DNA of 64,000 nt from CAZDXJ01 sp050303615 (GCA_050303615.1 JBNLCC010000033.1:1-64000); one strand, 5' to 3'; shown: positions 50,378-59,701, counted from the stretch's first letter. Notes: generated by a model not told the origin, from the sequence alone. Numbers and translations: made by a program.

Positions 50378-51091
50378 ATGGAACAGTTAGATCGTGATAT
50401 TGCCTTGCGCATTGCGCTGGCTTCACGTATTTTGCCCGGAGTCAGTGTCAGCGAGTTGGTTGATATTCTGCATGATCGAGTCGGTATGCCGTTGGATGAT
50501 GAAAAATTGAAATCGATTACCGTGACCAATTTAAAAACCGGTATCGGCAGCCATGACGGTGAAGAGGATGGTGAGGATATCGGCATTGGCCTGGAAAATA
50601 TCAAATTGGCAGTCCGTTTCTTGTGGGGTGAGGAGGCGGAAGACGAAAATCTGCCCGAGATCCAACTCTATCAGGAAGGTGATATACCCGATTCGATCAG
50701 AGTGGCGGTAGCCTCCAACAGCGGTGCGATGCTTAACGGTCATTTCGGTTCCTGTATCCGTTTTCTGGTGTATCAGCTATCGGCGCAGGATATGCGCTTG
50801 ATCGACATACGCTCGACGGTCGAGGCCGACAGTTCCGACGACCGGAACTTGTTCCGGGCCAATCTGATTAAAGATTGTCATGTGCTGTTTGTACAATCCA
50901 TCGGCGGCCCGGCTGCAGCGAAAGTAATACGCGCCGATATCTATCCGATCAAAGTGCCGGAGGTGATTGAGGCGACCGAGAAACTGCGCGAATTCCAGTC
51001 CGTTTTTGATGCACCGCCACCTTGGTTAGCCAAGGTATTGGGGGTATCGGCGGAACAACGTAAACGCTTCAATTATTCCGCTGAAGCATAA
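50378..51091 (+). CDS. nafY: NafY-like nitrogenase accessory protein
   Basis: A 237-residue second copy of the NifY/NafY family. The N-terminal apodinitrogenase-binding-like domain (ALRIALASRILPGVSVSELVDIL) and the cofactor-binding C-terminal domain (SIRVAVASNSGAMLNGHFGSCIRFLVYQ...FVQSIGGPAAAKVIRADIYPIKV) are both present, and the end PPPWLAKVLGV matches. It has an acidic insert (HDGEEDGEDIG) between the domains that NifY at 15727 lacks. NafY stabilises apo-NifDK and delivers FeMo-cofactor. The symbol is by similarity. Confidence 0.88.
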   Translation: MEQLDRDIALRIALASRILPGVSVSELVDILHDRVGMPLDDEKLKSITVTNLKTGIGSHDGEEDGEDIGIGLENIKLAVRFLWGEEAEDENLPEIQLYQEGDIPDSIRVAVASNSGAMLNGHFGSCIRFLVYQLSAQDMRLIDIRSTVEADSSDDRNLFRANLIKDCHVLFVQSIGGPAAAKVIRADIYPIKVPEVIEATEKLREFQSVFDAPPPWLAKVLGVSAEQRKRFNYSAEA

Positions 51092-51207
51092 TATACATCC
51101 ATCGCACATTTAATTCGGCTCTTTACTTCCCTTTCCCGCAGGAGAGTGATAGGGTGAAATAAAACATCCGAAATATGCTGTGTGAGACTATAACAAGAGG
51201 GGCATCC

Positions 51208-51855
51208 GTGTTTGATATTCAGGAATCCATTGTAGAACCGCAGGCAACCGGCTTGGTGCCTATCGTCGTAGAACAGACCGCCAGGGGGGAACGCTCCTTT
51301 GACATATACTCCAGACTGCTCAAGGAACGGGTCATTTTTCTGGTTGGGCAGGTTCAGGATTACATGGCTAACCTGGTTGTGGCGCAATTGTTGTTTCTGG
51401 AATCGGAAAATCCGGATAAGGATATTCACTTATATATCAATTCACCGGGCGGGTCAGTGACAGCCGGTTTGGCGATTTACGACACCATGCGTTTTATCAA
51501 GCCCGATGTTAGCACCCTGTGTGTTGGCCAGGCGGCCAGTATGGGGGCGTTACTGCTGACCGGCGGTGCCAAGGGCAAACGCTATTCGTTGCCGCATTCC
51601 AGAGTGATGATTCACCAGCCGCTGGGCGGTTTTCAGGGACAGGCATCGGATATCGCCATCCATGCCCAGGAAATTTTGAGTATCCGGGAAAAATTAAACC
51701 GTATCCTCGCCGAACACACCGGGCAGCCAATCGAGAAAATCCGCCAGGATACCGATCGCGATAACTTCCTTAGTTCCGCCGATGCTGTCGAATATGGGTT
51801 GATCGATCAGGTATTAAGCAGCCGGGTCGGACCGGAGAGTCCGGTCACTATATAG
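51208..51855 (+). CDS. clpP: ClpP-type peptidase, nif-linked
   Basis: A 215-residue ClpP from GTG 51208, chosen because of AGAGGGG 5 bases upstream; an ATG at 51175 lacks a ribosome site. The catalytic triad is visible: Ser in GQAASMGALLL, His in PHSRVMIHQPLGG, Asp in QDTDRDNF. It is about 115 bases after the NafY-like gene and has no clpX next to it. Azotobacter carries a clpX2 in its nif cluster, so a nif-dedicated Clp protease is plausible. It also could be a second housekeeping ClpP. Confidence 0.9.
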   Translation: MFDIQESIVEPQATGLVPIVVEQTARGERSFDIYSRLLKERVIFLVGQVQDYMANLVVAQLLFLESENPDKDIHLYINSPGGSVTAGLAIYDTMRFIKPDVSTLCVGQAASMGALLLTGGAKGKRYSLPHSRVMIHQPLGGFQGQASDIAIHAQEILSIREKLNRILAEHTGQPIEKIRQDTDRDNFLSSADAVEYGLIDQVLSSRVGPESPVTI

Positions 51856-51972
51856 AGCGACACTGAGCCGTGTACCGTTGATTGACCTGCTCTAATACCG
51901 TCAATGGCGGAAAAGAAACAGAAACTTACCATTATCTGTACGAGTGAAGAAATGAATGGGGTTTTGCGCCGT

Positions 51973-52860
51973 TCAAGTTAATTTGTCAGCCAGGCGTAAT
52001 AATTCCGCGGTCTGCTGCCTAATTTGTTCGGTAACCCGATCATCCAACCGGGAACGCCAGCGCTGCGGGATTTGTGCAACGCCGTAACGGGCACCGGCCA
52101 GCATGCCGGCCAATGCGCCGGTAGTATCGGCATCGCCACCCTGGTTGACCGTGGCAACCAGGCACGACTCGAAATCGTCGGTATTGAAAAAATAGTGCAG
52201 TACCGTTTGTACGGTATCGACGATATAAGCGGAGGATTTACCCGGGTAGGGGAGGTAGGCGAACGCCGGGTGTTGTTTGATCAACGACTCGGCCTCCCGA
52301 GTACAGTACTCCAGTCCTTCCTCTAAAATTAAATTCCTCGTCATTCTACCCAGTGTCAAGGTAGCGGCGTCGGACAACGGGTTGTTATGGGTGATATGGT
52401 TTTGCTGCAGGCTCCAGTTGGTAAAACAATCCGACCGGTTTAGCGTGGCCAGTACCACCGGCAGATTACGCATACAGGCGCCGTTTCCGGCATCGTCTGC
52501 GCGTTGCGCGCCGGCCAATTCACCGCAATCCCGGTAACGGCTGATTCCGCGCCGGCAGGTGTTGCCGATGTCTACGGGACCGCTGTTCATCCAGGCAACG
52601 AAGTTATCGGCAACCGCTTTGATATTCCAGCCCCGATGGTCGATCATTGCCTGGCCCAGTGCAAGCGCCATTTGCGTGTCGTCGGTTACCTGACCTGCGG
52701 CAAGAGCTAACCAGCCGCCACCGATCATTTCGCGATGCAAGCCGAAGCGTATTTGAATTTGTTTAGGCGTCATGAATTCAACGGTGGCTCCCAGGGCGTC
52801 GCCGCAGGCAAAACCTAGATAGGCCCCCAGTGCTCTGTTAAAGGTTAGTTCATATGACAT
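51973..52860 (-). CDS. draG: ADP-ribosyl-dinitrogenase reductase glycohydrolase DraG
   Basis: A 295-residue enzyme that removes the ADP-ribose from NifH Arg101 and reactivates nitrogenase. Mn-binding motifs of the ADP-ribosylglycohydrolase family are visible: VTDDTQMALALGQAM, VDIGNTCRRGI and NQGGDADTTGALAGMLAGARYG. The length fits DraG. It is the second gene of draT-draG, 60 bases after draT, and would be used when fixed nitrogen is exhausted. Confidence 0.97.
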   Translation of the reverse strand: MSYELTFNRALGAYLGFACGDALGATVEFMTPKQIQIRFGLHREMIGGGWLALAAGQVTDDTQMALALGQAMIDHRGWNIKAVADNFVAWMNSGPVDIGNTCRRGISRYRDCGELAGAQRADDAGNGACMRNLPVVLATLNRSDCFTNWSLQQNHITHNNPLSDAATLTLGRMTRNLILEEGLEYCTREAESLIKQHPAFAYLPYPGKSSAYIVDTVQTVLHYFFNTDDFESCLVATVNQGGDADTTGALAGMLAGARYGVAQIPQRWRSRLDDRVTEQIRQQTAELLRLADKLT

Positions 52861-52920
52861 CGTTATTCCAATGAATCATTTAAATTCAGCTATTGTTTTG
52901 AGACTGTGAATAGCGACCGG

Positions 52921-53730
52921 TCAGTGGGATAGTTTGATCCGGTAGTCGCCGCCGATTGCCAGATATTCCGCTTCACCGTGCAAGGCATGGCACGGCAATA
53001 GTTCGTTAAAAAAAACCAATTTAACCACCGGCACGTCCACTTCCAGAATATAAGCGCCAAATTCGTCGGCAATACTGCGACGGTCGGTAAAGGAAACTAT
53101 ATTATTGAAGCGCACGGTTTTATTTTGCTTGTCGTATTCTTCAACGATCACGTGCTCATCCAGCGTATCGACACCGCGATACAGTCGTTTGTGTCTTACC
53201 GCCGGAAAGTGAAAACGTTCGATAACCCATTGGCAATACTCATAAAGCAAGTCCAGTTGCATATAGATGCAATTGTTGTGATAGCGGCTGTTCATTTTTT
53301 CTTCCAAATAAGTCATCCACGGCTTGCTGAGAAAACTGTCCAAGTACTGCTTATGGAAGGTTGGAAATAAACCGAAACGACTCTCAGCCCAGCCTTTGAA
53401 CACCGCCCCCTGAGCATTATTTGAATCCAGTCCCCAACCCTGTATCAATTTAAGGTAGCTGTTGCGGTAACGGCGTCTTCCGGAATGGTCATAGCGCAGG
53501 CGTTGTTCCGTTTCGAATCCGAACACGACTTCCATATAGTCCTGGAATATCTTACCGCATACAATACGTTGGGTTTGCCCGTCCAGTTTTTCGAACAGGC
53601 CAGGTGCTGTTTCGCGGGCTCCGGCAATATGCAGCGACTGCGGATTTTCGTTGAAAAAATCGCTGGCGATAAAGGCACTGGAAAGTCCGACTAAATTAGT
53701 GCTGTGGCCGCGTTGTGCAATGTTGGTCAT
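52921..53730 (-). CDS. draT: NAD+-dinitrogen-reductase ADP-D-ribosyltransferase DraT
   Basis: About 269 residues from the ATG at 53730; a TTG at 53745 is an alternative. It ADP-ribosylates NifH Arg101 in response to ammonium or energy loss. Recognisable parts are GHSTNLVGLSSAFIASDFFNENPQSLHIAG, KRLYRGVDTLDEH, VSFTDRRSIADEFGAYILEVDVP and ELLPCHALHGEAEYLAIGG. It is expressed with draG. No sigma-54 or NifA-type site was seen upstream, which would fit constitutive control. Confidence 0.95.
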   Translation of the reverse strand: MTNIAQRGHSTNLVGLSSAFIASDFFNENPQSLHIAGARETAPGLFEKLDGQTQRIVCGKIFQDYMEVVFGFETEQRLRYDHSGRRRYRNSYLKLIQGWGLDSNNAQGAVFKGWAESRFGLFPTFHKQYLDSFLSKPWMTYLEEKMNSRYHNNCIYMQLDLLYEYCQWVIERFHFPAVRHKRLYRGVDTLDEHVIVEEYDKQNKTVRFNNIVSFTDRRSIADEFGAYILEVDVPVVKLVFFNELLPCHALHGEAEYLAIGGDYRIKLSH

Positions 53731-53973
53731 GTATGGAGGAATCAAACCCTCAGGGATATTATGGAAAGATGCATATTATTACATTAACGCGCGTTATTGC
53801 CCATTCGCAGACAGTCGTTGACGCCAATCAGCCTGTCTACGAGCCGGAAAATACTGTCAAATAGCGGAAACAAAGCGGTACAATGACCAATGCATACCAC
53901 TATCGTTTAATGGATGGTGTTGTGGGGCTATCACATCTTTTTACACGCACGGCCCGGTTAACGGGATATCAAA

Positions 53974-54618
53974 TTGCTAAAGTTTCTACCCGGAATTATC
54001 CTTATTCAGCTTATGACCGGCGGACTGCTGTTTACTGCTTTCAACTGGTCGCATGATCCGCAATTAACTGTAGTCATTGTTATATTCGCACTCATTTGCG
54101 GTACTTTGGCCGCATTTTGGTTTGCGGCCATTGCCCGCGATATGTACAAAAATGAATATACTCAAATGCTGGAATTGCATGCGCTGGAGCGGGAAAGAAT
54201 TTTACTGGCGGCGGAACGCGAAAAAGCCGACATCGCCGCGCAACGATCAGAGCTGCAGGAACAGCACGCGCGCGAACGGGAACGGATTCTGGTAGATGCG
54301 GAAAAAGAAAAGGCCGGCATCGCTTTGGAAAGCTACCGGCACATCGAAAAAGAAATAAGAAAAGCCAATGCCAAAGCCAATTTCAAAGTGGGTGCCGCTT
54401 TTGCCACTGCCGTGGGCGCCGGTGGCATCATGCTGTTCAGCCAGTTGGTGACGGTCGGCATGGTAGTGCTGGTTGCATCCGGAAGTGGTTTGGCAGGGTA
54501 TTTGGCGCGCGCCAGACAGGAACGCATCGCCCGCAACAAGCAGTTGTTCGGGACTGGTAAAAATAAGCGCCTTGAGTATCAGCCGCTGATCGAACCGCCG
54601 CCGAAAGGTAAACGGTAG
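53974..54618 (+). CDS. Membrane protein with central coiled coil, unknown
   Basis: A 214-residue protein with TTG start at 53974 (ACGGGAT upstream); the next ATG is 54013. Two N-terminal membrane helices, then a charged coiled coil of about 80 residues (LELHALERERILLAAEREKADI...RERERILVDAEKEKAGI), then two more helices (VGAAFATAVGAGGIMLFSQLVT). The tail is positively charged and proline-rich. No family recognised. It stands alone. Confidence 0.55.
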   Translation: MLKFLPGIILIQLMTGGLLFTAFNWSHDPQLTVVIVIFALICGTLAAFWFAAIARDMYKNEYTQMLELHALERERILLAAEREKADIAAQRSELQEQHARERERILVDAEKEKAGIALESYRHIEKEIRKANAKANFKVGAAFATAVGAGGIMLFSQLVTVGMVVLVASGSGLAGYLARARQERIARNKQLFGTGKNKRLEYQPLIEPPPKGKR

Positions 54619-54787
54619 TAACGGGCATATTTTGCTACCGTAAGGTATGCACGGCTTTCCTTATCAGCCGTTCACGATGCCGGAAACGCTGCTTTCTCGC
54701 TAAACTTCATCATTCTGTCACAAAGCCGCTTTAATATGTCAACGCCGGCCGCTAAATACCCTGGTTGAGAAGTCGCCCGGACTGAAT

Positions 54788-55300
54788 ATGAATATACTGA
54801 AACAGTTGAAATTAGCCGATATTTTTACGATTGCCAATCTGTCTTGCGGAATCCTTTCCATCATCCTGTCAATGGAGGGAAATTTCAAGCTTAGTGCATT
54901 GTTGCTGTTTATCGCGGTCATTTTTGATGTCTTGGACGGTAAAATCGCAGGCTTGATGCATCAAAAAAACGCTTTCGGCAAACAGATTGATTCGATGTCG
55001 GATCTCGTCTCATTCGGTGTTGCGCCGATGCTCCTGTTTTATTCATTGCAAACACCGGGAATAGGGCTCTCTATTTTATTATTGTTTTTTGTCGTGTGCG
55101 GCATGTTCCGGCTTGCCCGGTACAATATTTCCGAATCGCCCGGTTTCGAAGGGGTGCCTATTACCGTCAACGGGCTGTTGTTCCCCGTGCTGTATTTGAT
55201 TTACAGTAGTTATCCGGCAAGTATCCATATATGGCCTTTGATTATCCTGATCCAGGGTTTGCTGATGATATCCACCGTGAAGGTTTCCCGAATATTTTGA
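54788..55300 (+). CDS. CDP-alcohol phosphatidyltransferase (PssA-like)
   Basis: A 170-residue inner-membrane enzyme. The catalytic motif runs DVLDGKIAG...GKQIDSMSD (D-x2-DG-x2-A...G-x3-D-x3-D). Length and sequence fit short CDP-diacylglycerol-serine O-phosphatidyltransferases of the archaeal type. The product is phosphatidylserine or another phospholipid head group. It precedes the PGDH gene, which could supply serine, an attractive but unproved link. Confidence 0.8.
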   Translation: MNILKQLKLADIFTIANLSCGILSIILSMEGNFKLSALLLFIAVIFDVLDGKIAGLMHQKNAFGKQIDSMSDLVSFGVAPMLLFYSLQTPGIGLSILLLFFVVCGMFRLARYNISESPGFEGVPITVNGLLFPVLYLIYSSYPASIHIWPLIILIQGLLMISTVKVSRIF

Positions 55301-55405
55301 AGTGGCTGCCGTTTTTTCCCTGTGTGCACAACTGCAGGACTGTGACTAACGATGCATTGCTTCATCGGTTATGCCGGGCCTTTTCGTCATTGAGTCGTAA
55401 AACTT

Positions 55406-56587
55406 ATGAGACAGCTTACTCCCGGATTCAGGATCAAAACCTATAACACGTTAGCGCAGATCGGCCTGCAACAATTTCCGCGTGAACGATATCACGTCGG
55501 GCCCGAGATGGAATACCCCGATGCGCTCCTGCTTCGTTCTCAGGATTTGCATGATGCGACTGACGTTGACACTGTTAAAGCCGTCGGCAGGGCAGGGTCC
55601 GGCGTTAACAATATTCCCGTCGCTGAATTTTCCAAGCGGGGTGTACCTGTTTTTAATGCGCCTGGGGCCAATGCCAATGCCGTGACCGAGTTGGTCATCG
55701 CCGGTCTGTTATTGGCGGTACATAATATTCCCGATGCCTTGTGTTTTACAAAAACGCTTGAGGGCGAAGATGTCGAGCTGCAGGCCTTAGTCGAACAAAA
55801 CAAAAAGCGTTTCTCCGGAATTGAGTTGGCCGGTAAGACACTGGGTGTGATCGGACTGGGTGCTGTTGGCGTCAAATTGAGCAATGCAGCAGCTGCGTTC
55901 GGTTTGAAAGTGGTGGGATTCGATCCGTTAATGACCGTGGAAAGTGCCTGGCGTCTTTCATCGGATGCCACACCTGCCGACACTTTAGATGAACTGCTGT
56001 GTTGCTCCGATTTTGTCAGCCTGTATGTCTCGCTGACTGATCAAACCCGACATTTTATAAACGGACAGCGTATCGTTAACATGAAGCCCAATGCGATCTT
56101 ATTGAATTTCGCGCGTGCGGCAATTGTCGATGAAGCGGCAGTGCTGGCGGCGCTGGACGACAACAAACTGCATACTTATGTTGCGGATTTTCCCTCACAA
56201 GCTTTATTGCGTCACCCGCGAACTATTGTCTTACCACACTTGGGTGCTTCGACAACGGAAGCGGAACAAAACTGCGCGGTAATGATAGTTCAGCAAGTAC
56301 GTGATTTTCTCGAAAACGGCAATATTCGCTGTTCGGTCAATTTTCCGGATATCCATTTACCGCGCACCGAAGGTTTTCGGCTGGCGATTGCCAATCGCAA
56401 CATACCCGGCATGGTCAGCCAAATGACTGCCATTTTGGCGGAAAACAATATCAATATTTTGAAAATGTTGAATAAATCCCGTGGCGAAAACGCATTTACG
56501 CTGATTGATGTCGATCGCCCGCTACCGCCGCCAATTGTGGACCGGTTGAGAGGCATAGCAGGTGTATTGTCAGTCCGGGCGCTGTAA
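55406..56587 (+). CDS. 3-phosphoglycerate-dehydrogenase-like protein
   Basis: A 393-residue D-isomer 2-hydroxyacid dehydrogenase with a C-terminal ACT domain (RNIPGMVSQMTAILAENNINILKML). NAD-binding GVIGLGAVG is at about 152-160. Of the catalytic triad, Arg (NFARAAIVDE) and His (LPHLGAST) are visible. The third position, Glu in E. coli SerA (FPTEP), appears here as Gln (FPSQA). The sequence is of the PGDH_like_3 type (KTYNTLAQIGLQQFPRERY), common in Firmicutes and Bacteroidetes, and probably makes 3-phosphohydroxypyruvate for serine. It follows the phospholipid gene by about 105 bases. Confidence 0.85.
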   Translation: MRQLTPGFRIKTYNTLAQIGLQQFPRERYHVGPEMEYPDALLLRSQDLHDATDVDTVKAVGRAGSGVNNIPVAEFSKRGVPVFNAPGANANAVTELVIAGLLLAVHNIPDALCFTKTLEGEDVELQALVEQNKKRFSGIELAGKTLGVIGLGAVGVKLSNAAAAFGLKVVGFDPLMTVESAWRLSSDATPADTLDELLCCSDFVSLYVSLTDQTRHFINGQRIVNMKPNAILLNFARAAIVDEAAVLAALDDNKLHTYVADFPSQALLRHPRTIVLPHLGASTTEAEQNCAVMIVQQVRDFLENGNIRCSVNFPDIHLPRTEGFRLAIANRNIPGMVSQMTAILAENNINILKMLNKSRGENAFTLIDVDRPLPPPIVDRLRGIAGVLSVRAL

Positions 56588-56702
56588 AGGGACGGCGCTG
56601 TAACGAAAGTCTACCGGAGTAAATCGTAATCGATGTCTGAAATTAACGGAACTAACGGGTTGAAACAGGATTTCCCGTTTATTGCAAAGCTCAGCAAACA
56701 TT

Positions 56703-57338
56703 ATGAGTACAGATAACATGGATCATACCAATTCACGTCCGCTCGAGGTGATTTTTAAAGAGCACCTAGACAATACGATAAAGTGTGGCCAAGCACTGAA
56801 TCAACTGTTCTTGAACCTTGAAGAGCCTGAAGCACACATAGTGCAGGTAAAACAATTGGAAGAAAAAGGAGACAGGCTGACAGCGGAAGCCTATTGCGCT
56901 TTGGAATTGCTTAGCTACTCGGAAATCATTTATATCACCGAGGAGTTGGTCAAACGCTTGGACGATATCGTTGATGGTATCAATAATACGGCGCGGCTTA
57001 TTGATATCTGCCAGCCAAGGCAAATCGAGAATGCGGCGCACGACATCCTGTCGAATCTGCAGGCAATGATAGCAAGACTTGAGATGGAGGTAATACAGTA
57101 TCCGGACAACGATTTGGCAAGTGCCAGGGTCTGCTGCAAAACACTCAAGGGTAACGAGGAAAATGCGGATCTAATTTACCACGAGTGGCGTAAGAAACAA
57201 CGCCGCGTGCTGGTACTTTCACTGGTCGAAGAAAATAACTGGACCGAGATTTTGGGCGTTCTCGAGCAAACCACCGATGCCGCCTATCATGCGGCATTAT
57301 TGCTGGAGCGCCTGGCGAGATATCGCCGTAAACAATAA
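56703..57338 (+). CDS. DUF47/PhoU-like phosphate transport accessory protein
   Basis: About 211 residues from the ATG at 56703; an ATG-like start at 56682 is also in frame. Entirely helical, of the TIGR00153/DUF47 type: LNLEEPEAHIVQVKQLEEKGDRLTAEAY and YSEIIYITEELVKRLDDIVDGINNTARLID. These PhoU-like proteins usually accompany Pit phosphate transporters. No pit gene is adjacent. It is upstream of arsenic and phosphate genes. Confidence 0.85.
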   Translation: MSTDNMDHTNSRPLEVIFKEHLDNTIKCGQALNQLFLNLEEPEAHIVQVKQLEEKGDRLTAEAYCALELLSYSEIIYITEELVKRLDDIVDGINNTARLIDICQPRQIENAAHDILSNLQAMIARLEMEVIQYPDNDLASARVCCKTLKGNEENADLIYHEWRKKQRRVLVLSLVEENNWTEILGVLEQTTDAAYHAALLLERLARYRRKQ

Positions 57339-57407
57339 TCAGCCAATCGAGAGGGTTATGGATAAGTCTACAGGCCGGATAGTGATATGACTATTTAGGA
57401 CCGATAG

Positions 57408-58628
57408 CTAAAAGGCAGGGCATGCACCGCATCCCATTTTCACTTCAGAAGATTTGTTCATGTTCAATAGAAAACCAACCTTTGGTTTTTTTACAAACCC
57501 CACCAATGCCAGCATTAACGGGACTTCGATAAGGACCCCGACAACGGTTGCCAAAGCAGCGCCCGAGGCCAGTCCAAACAACATCACTGCAGTGGCAATA
57601 GCCACTTCGAAATGATTGGAAGCTCCGATCAGCGCGGACGGCGCAGCATTTTCATAAGTGAAACCCCATGCCCTTGCGGCCAGGTAAGTCAATGCGAAAA
57701 TCAGCATGGTCTGCAGCGCCAGCGGAATGGCTATCCATAAAATGGTCAGGGGATTGCCGATAATGACCTCGCCTTTAAAAGAAAAAAGCAAAACCAGCGT
57801 CGACAGCAAAGCAATGATAGTGATCGGCGTCAGAATATGCAGGAATTTCTGCTCGAACCAGAGCAGTCCTCTATGGGCTATGATCCATTTACGGGAAAAA
57901 TAACCGGCTAATAGGGGCAAAGCGACGTAAATGCCTATCGACAGCAGCAAAGCCTGCCAGGGTACCGGCAATTGGCCGACGCCTAACAAAAAACCGCCGA
58001 TGATGCCGTATAACAACAACATGGCCAGGGAATTAATGGCAACCATGACCAGAGTATGACCGTCATTCCCTTTGGCGAGGTAGCCCCAAACCAACACCAT
58101 GGCTGTACAAGGAGCGACACCTAATAAAATACAGCCGGCCAGGTAACTGCGCCATAATGGCACTGCCAGCATTTTGACTCCCTCATGCATTACTACCGTC
58201 CCGGCGCCGTAGCTGCTACCGACCGGCAGGTCCAGGCCGAACGGCATTTTTACCAGATCGACAACCTCCGTACCGATAAACTGGCGGAACAGCAAGCCGA
58301 GAAAAAGATAAGCAATGGCATACATAGTAAAGGGCTTGACGGCCCAGTTGACAATCAGCGTTAACGAGACCGGTTTGACGCTTTTCCCCGCTTTGACCAC
58401 TTCGGCAAAATCGATTTTTACCATGATCGGATACATCATGAAGAACAAGCAGACCGCAATCGGGACGGAGACCACCGGAGCACCGTTGACCGCGATATGC
58501 ATGCCATCCAAGGTTTTTGCAAAGTCCGGCGCATAGACGCCCAGCAAAATGCCGCCGGCAATACACAAAGCGACCCAAAGGGTAAGGTAGCGTTCGAACA
58601 CGCCCATATCGCGTTTTTTTTCAGGCAC
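57408..58628 (-). CDS. acr3: Arsenite efflux pump Acr3
   Basis: A 406-residue inner-membrane protein with ten helices, from GTG 58628 (AGGA 6-7 bases upstream). It has the ACR3 signature: cysteine-containing ILLGVAPCTAMVLVWGYLAKGN, and NAAPSALIGASNHFEVAIA. It exports arsenite (and perhaps antimonite). The C-terminal MGCGACPAF is an unusual cysteine-bearing tail that might bind arsenite. It follows arsC by 34 bases. Confidence 0.95.
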   Translation of the reverse strand: MPEKKRDMGVFERYLTLWVALCIAGGILLGVYAPDFAKTLDGMHIAVNGAPVVSVPIAVCLFFMMYPIMVKIDFAEVVKAGKSVKPVSLTLIVNWAVKPFTMYAIAYLFLGLLFRQFIGTEVVDLVKMPFGLDLPVGSSYGAGTVVMHEGVKMLAVPLWRSYLAGCILLGVAPCTAMVLVWGYLAKGNDGHTLVMVAINSLAMLLLYGIIGGFLLGVGQLPVPWQALLLSIGIYVALPLLAGYFSRKWIIAHRGLLWFEQKFLHILTPITIIALLSTLVLLFSFKGEVIIGNPLTILWIAIPLALQTMLIFALTYLAARAWGFTYENAAPSALIGASNHFEVAIATAVMLFGLASGAALATVVGVLIEVPLMLALVGFVKKPKVGFLLNMNKSSEVKMGCGACPAF

Positions 58629-58662
58629 GGTAAATCCTTGGTTGCTTAAGTTGGCGAGTGAT

Positions 58663-59130
58663 TTAATCAATTTTATTGAGTTCCGCAATCAGCTCCGACA
58701 AAGGAATGCTTTCCAGTGGCAGGGACATGACTTTGGCGATGCGCCGTTCGAATAGCGCATAGGTTTCTTCAAAAGCGGCAAGTTTCTGTTCTGCGCTGCC
58801 TTCGACATGGCCGGGATCGGCAGTAGCCCAGTGCACCTTGGGGATCGGGCGCATGTAAACCGGACAGGTTTCGCCGGCGGCGCTGTCGCATACGGTGATG
58901 ACAATATCGAAGCGTTGATTCTCTAAGCTGTCCCAGGATTTACTGGACAACCCGCCGGTTGCGATGCCATGTCTCTCTAAAAGGGCTGCGGCACCGGCGT
59001 TTAATCTGCCTAGTGGCGCACTGCCTGCCGAAAAGGCTTGAATGCGGCCTTGGCTCAGATGATTAAACAAAGCTTCGCCAATGATGCTGCGGCAAGAGTT
59101 GCCGGTACATATTATCAGGATATTTAACAT
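58663..59130 (-). CDS. arsC: Thioredoxin/LMW-PTP-type arsenate reductase
   Basis: A 155-residue cytoplasmic enzyme. The P-loop CTGNSCRS (Cys8 nucleophile) and the C-terminal pair in CDSAAGETCP (about residues 80-90) are present, as in thioredoxin-coupled ArsC. It reduces arsenate to arsenite for Acr3. It is between arsI and acr3 in one operon. Confidence 0.95.
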   Translation of the reverse strand: MLNILIICTGNSCRSIIGEALFNHLSQGRIQAFSAGSAPLGRLNAGAAALLERHGIATGGLSSKSWDSLENQRFDIVITVCDSAAGETCPVYMRPIPKVHWATADPGHVEGSAEQKLAAFEETYALFERRIAKVMSLPLESIPLSELIAELNKID

Positions 59131-59217
59131 GGTGTTTCCGGTTATATTATTGAAACATTCGCAACAGAGCTTTAATTTTGTGATTGACGGTGAACTCCCA
59201 TATGCCCGAATCCAGGC

Positions 59218-59673
59218 CTATTTGGCGCAACATGCAGAATTTTTGTTGGTAGCAGGACGGCAGGTAAAGGGGTTTTCTCCATCGGATGGCGCATCTTTAT
59301 CATTAAACGTGGGAATCTCGGCAAGCGAATGAAAGGCCTCCCAGGCTATCCCTTGCGGATCGGTAATCCAGTGTTTATCGGAGCGCATATAGCAACAGGC
59401 TGCCTGTTGTTGTGTTTCAATGGGTATTTGGGTCGCATCCAGGCATTGCTTGATCTCATCTAACTCCGTTTCATTTTCAGCCTGTAAACCGAGATGGTCG
59501 AGTCCGGTTGTGGCGCAGCGGTTAGAAATGGCAAAATTGATCCGTGGGTCGCTCAGCATCCATTTGGCATAATCTTCATGCCGTACCGTAGGCTTGCAGC
59601 CAAACAAGTTGCTGTAAAACTGAATGTTTTGCTCGAGATTCGCTACAGACAAATGGATGTGTAATCTTTTCAT
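59218..59673 (-). CDS. arsI: ArsI/CadI-family dioxygenase
   Basis: A 151-residue vicinal-oxygen-chelate protein from the ATG at 59673 (AAGGG upstream). HIHLSVANLEQNIQFYSNLFG starts it. The vicinal cysteine pair in AACCYM (about residues 95-96) binds trivalent arsenic, as in ArsI, which cleaves the C-As bond of methylarsenite; CadI relatives also have it. The tail (NKNSACCAK) has another CC. It heads the ars operon; the reaction on methylarsenite would fit, but substrates cannot be read from sequence. Confidence 0.85.
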   Translation of the reverse strand: MKRLHIHLSVANLEQNIQFYSNLFGCKPTVRHEDYAKWMLSDPRINFAISNRCATTGLDHLGLQAENETELDEIKQCLDATQIPIETQQQAACCYMRSDKHWITDPQGIAWEAFHSLAEIPTFNDKDAPSDGENPFTCRPATNKNSACCAK

Positions 59674-59701
59674 GATAATACCCTTGGATAAGGAATTTAA
59701 A

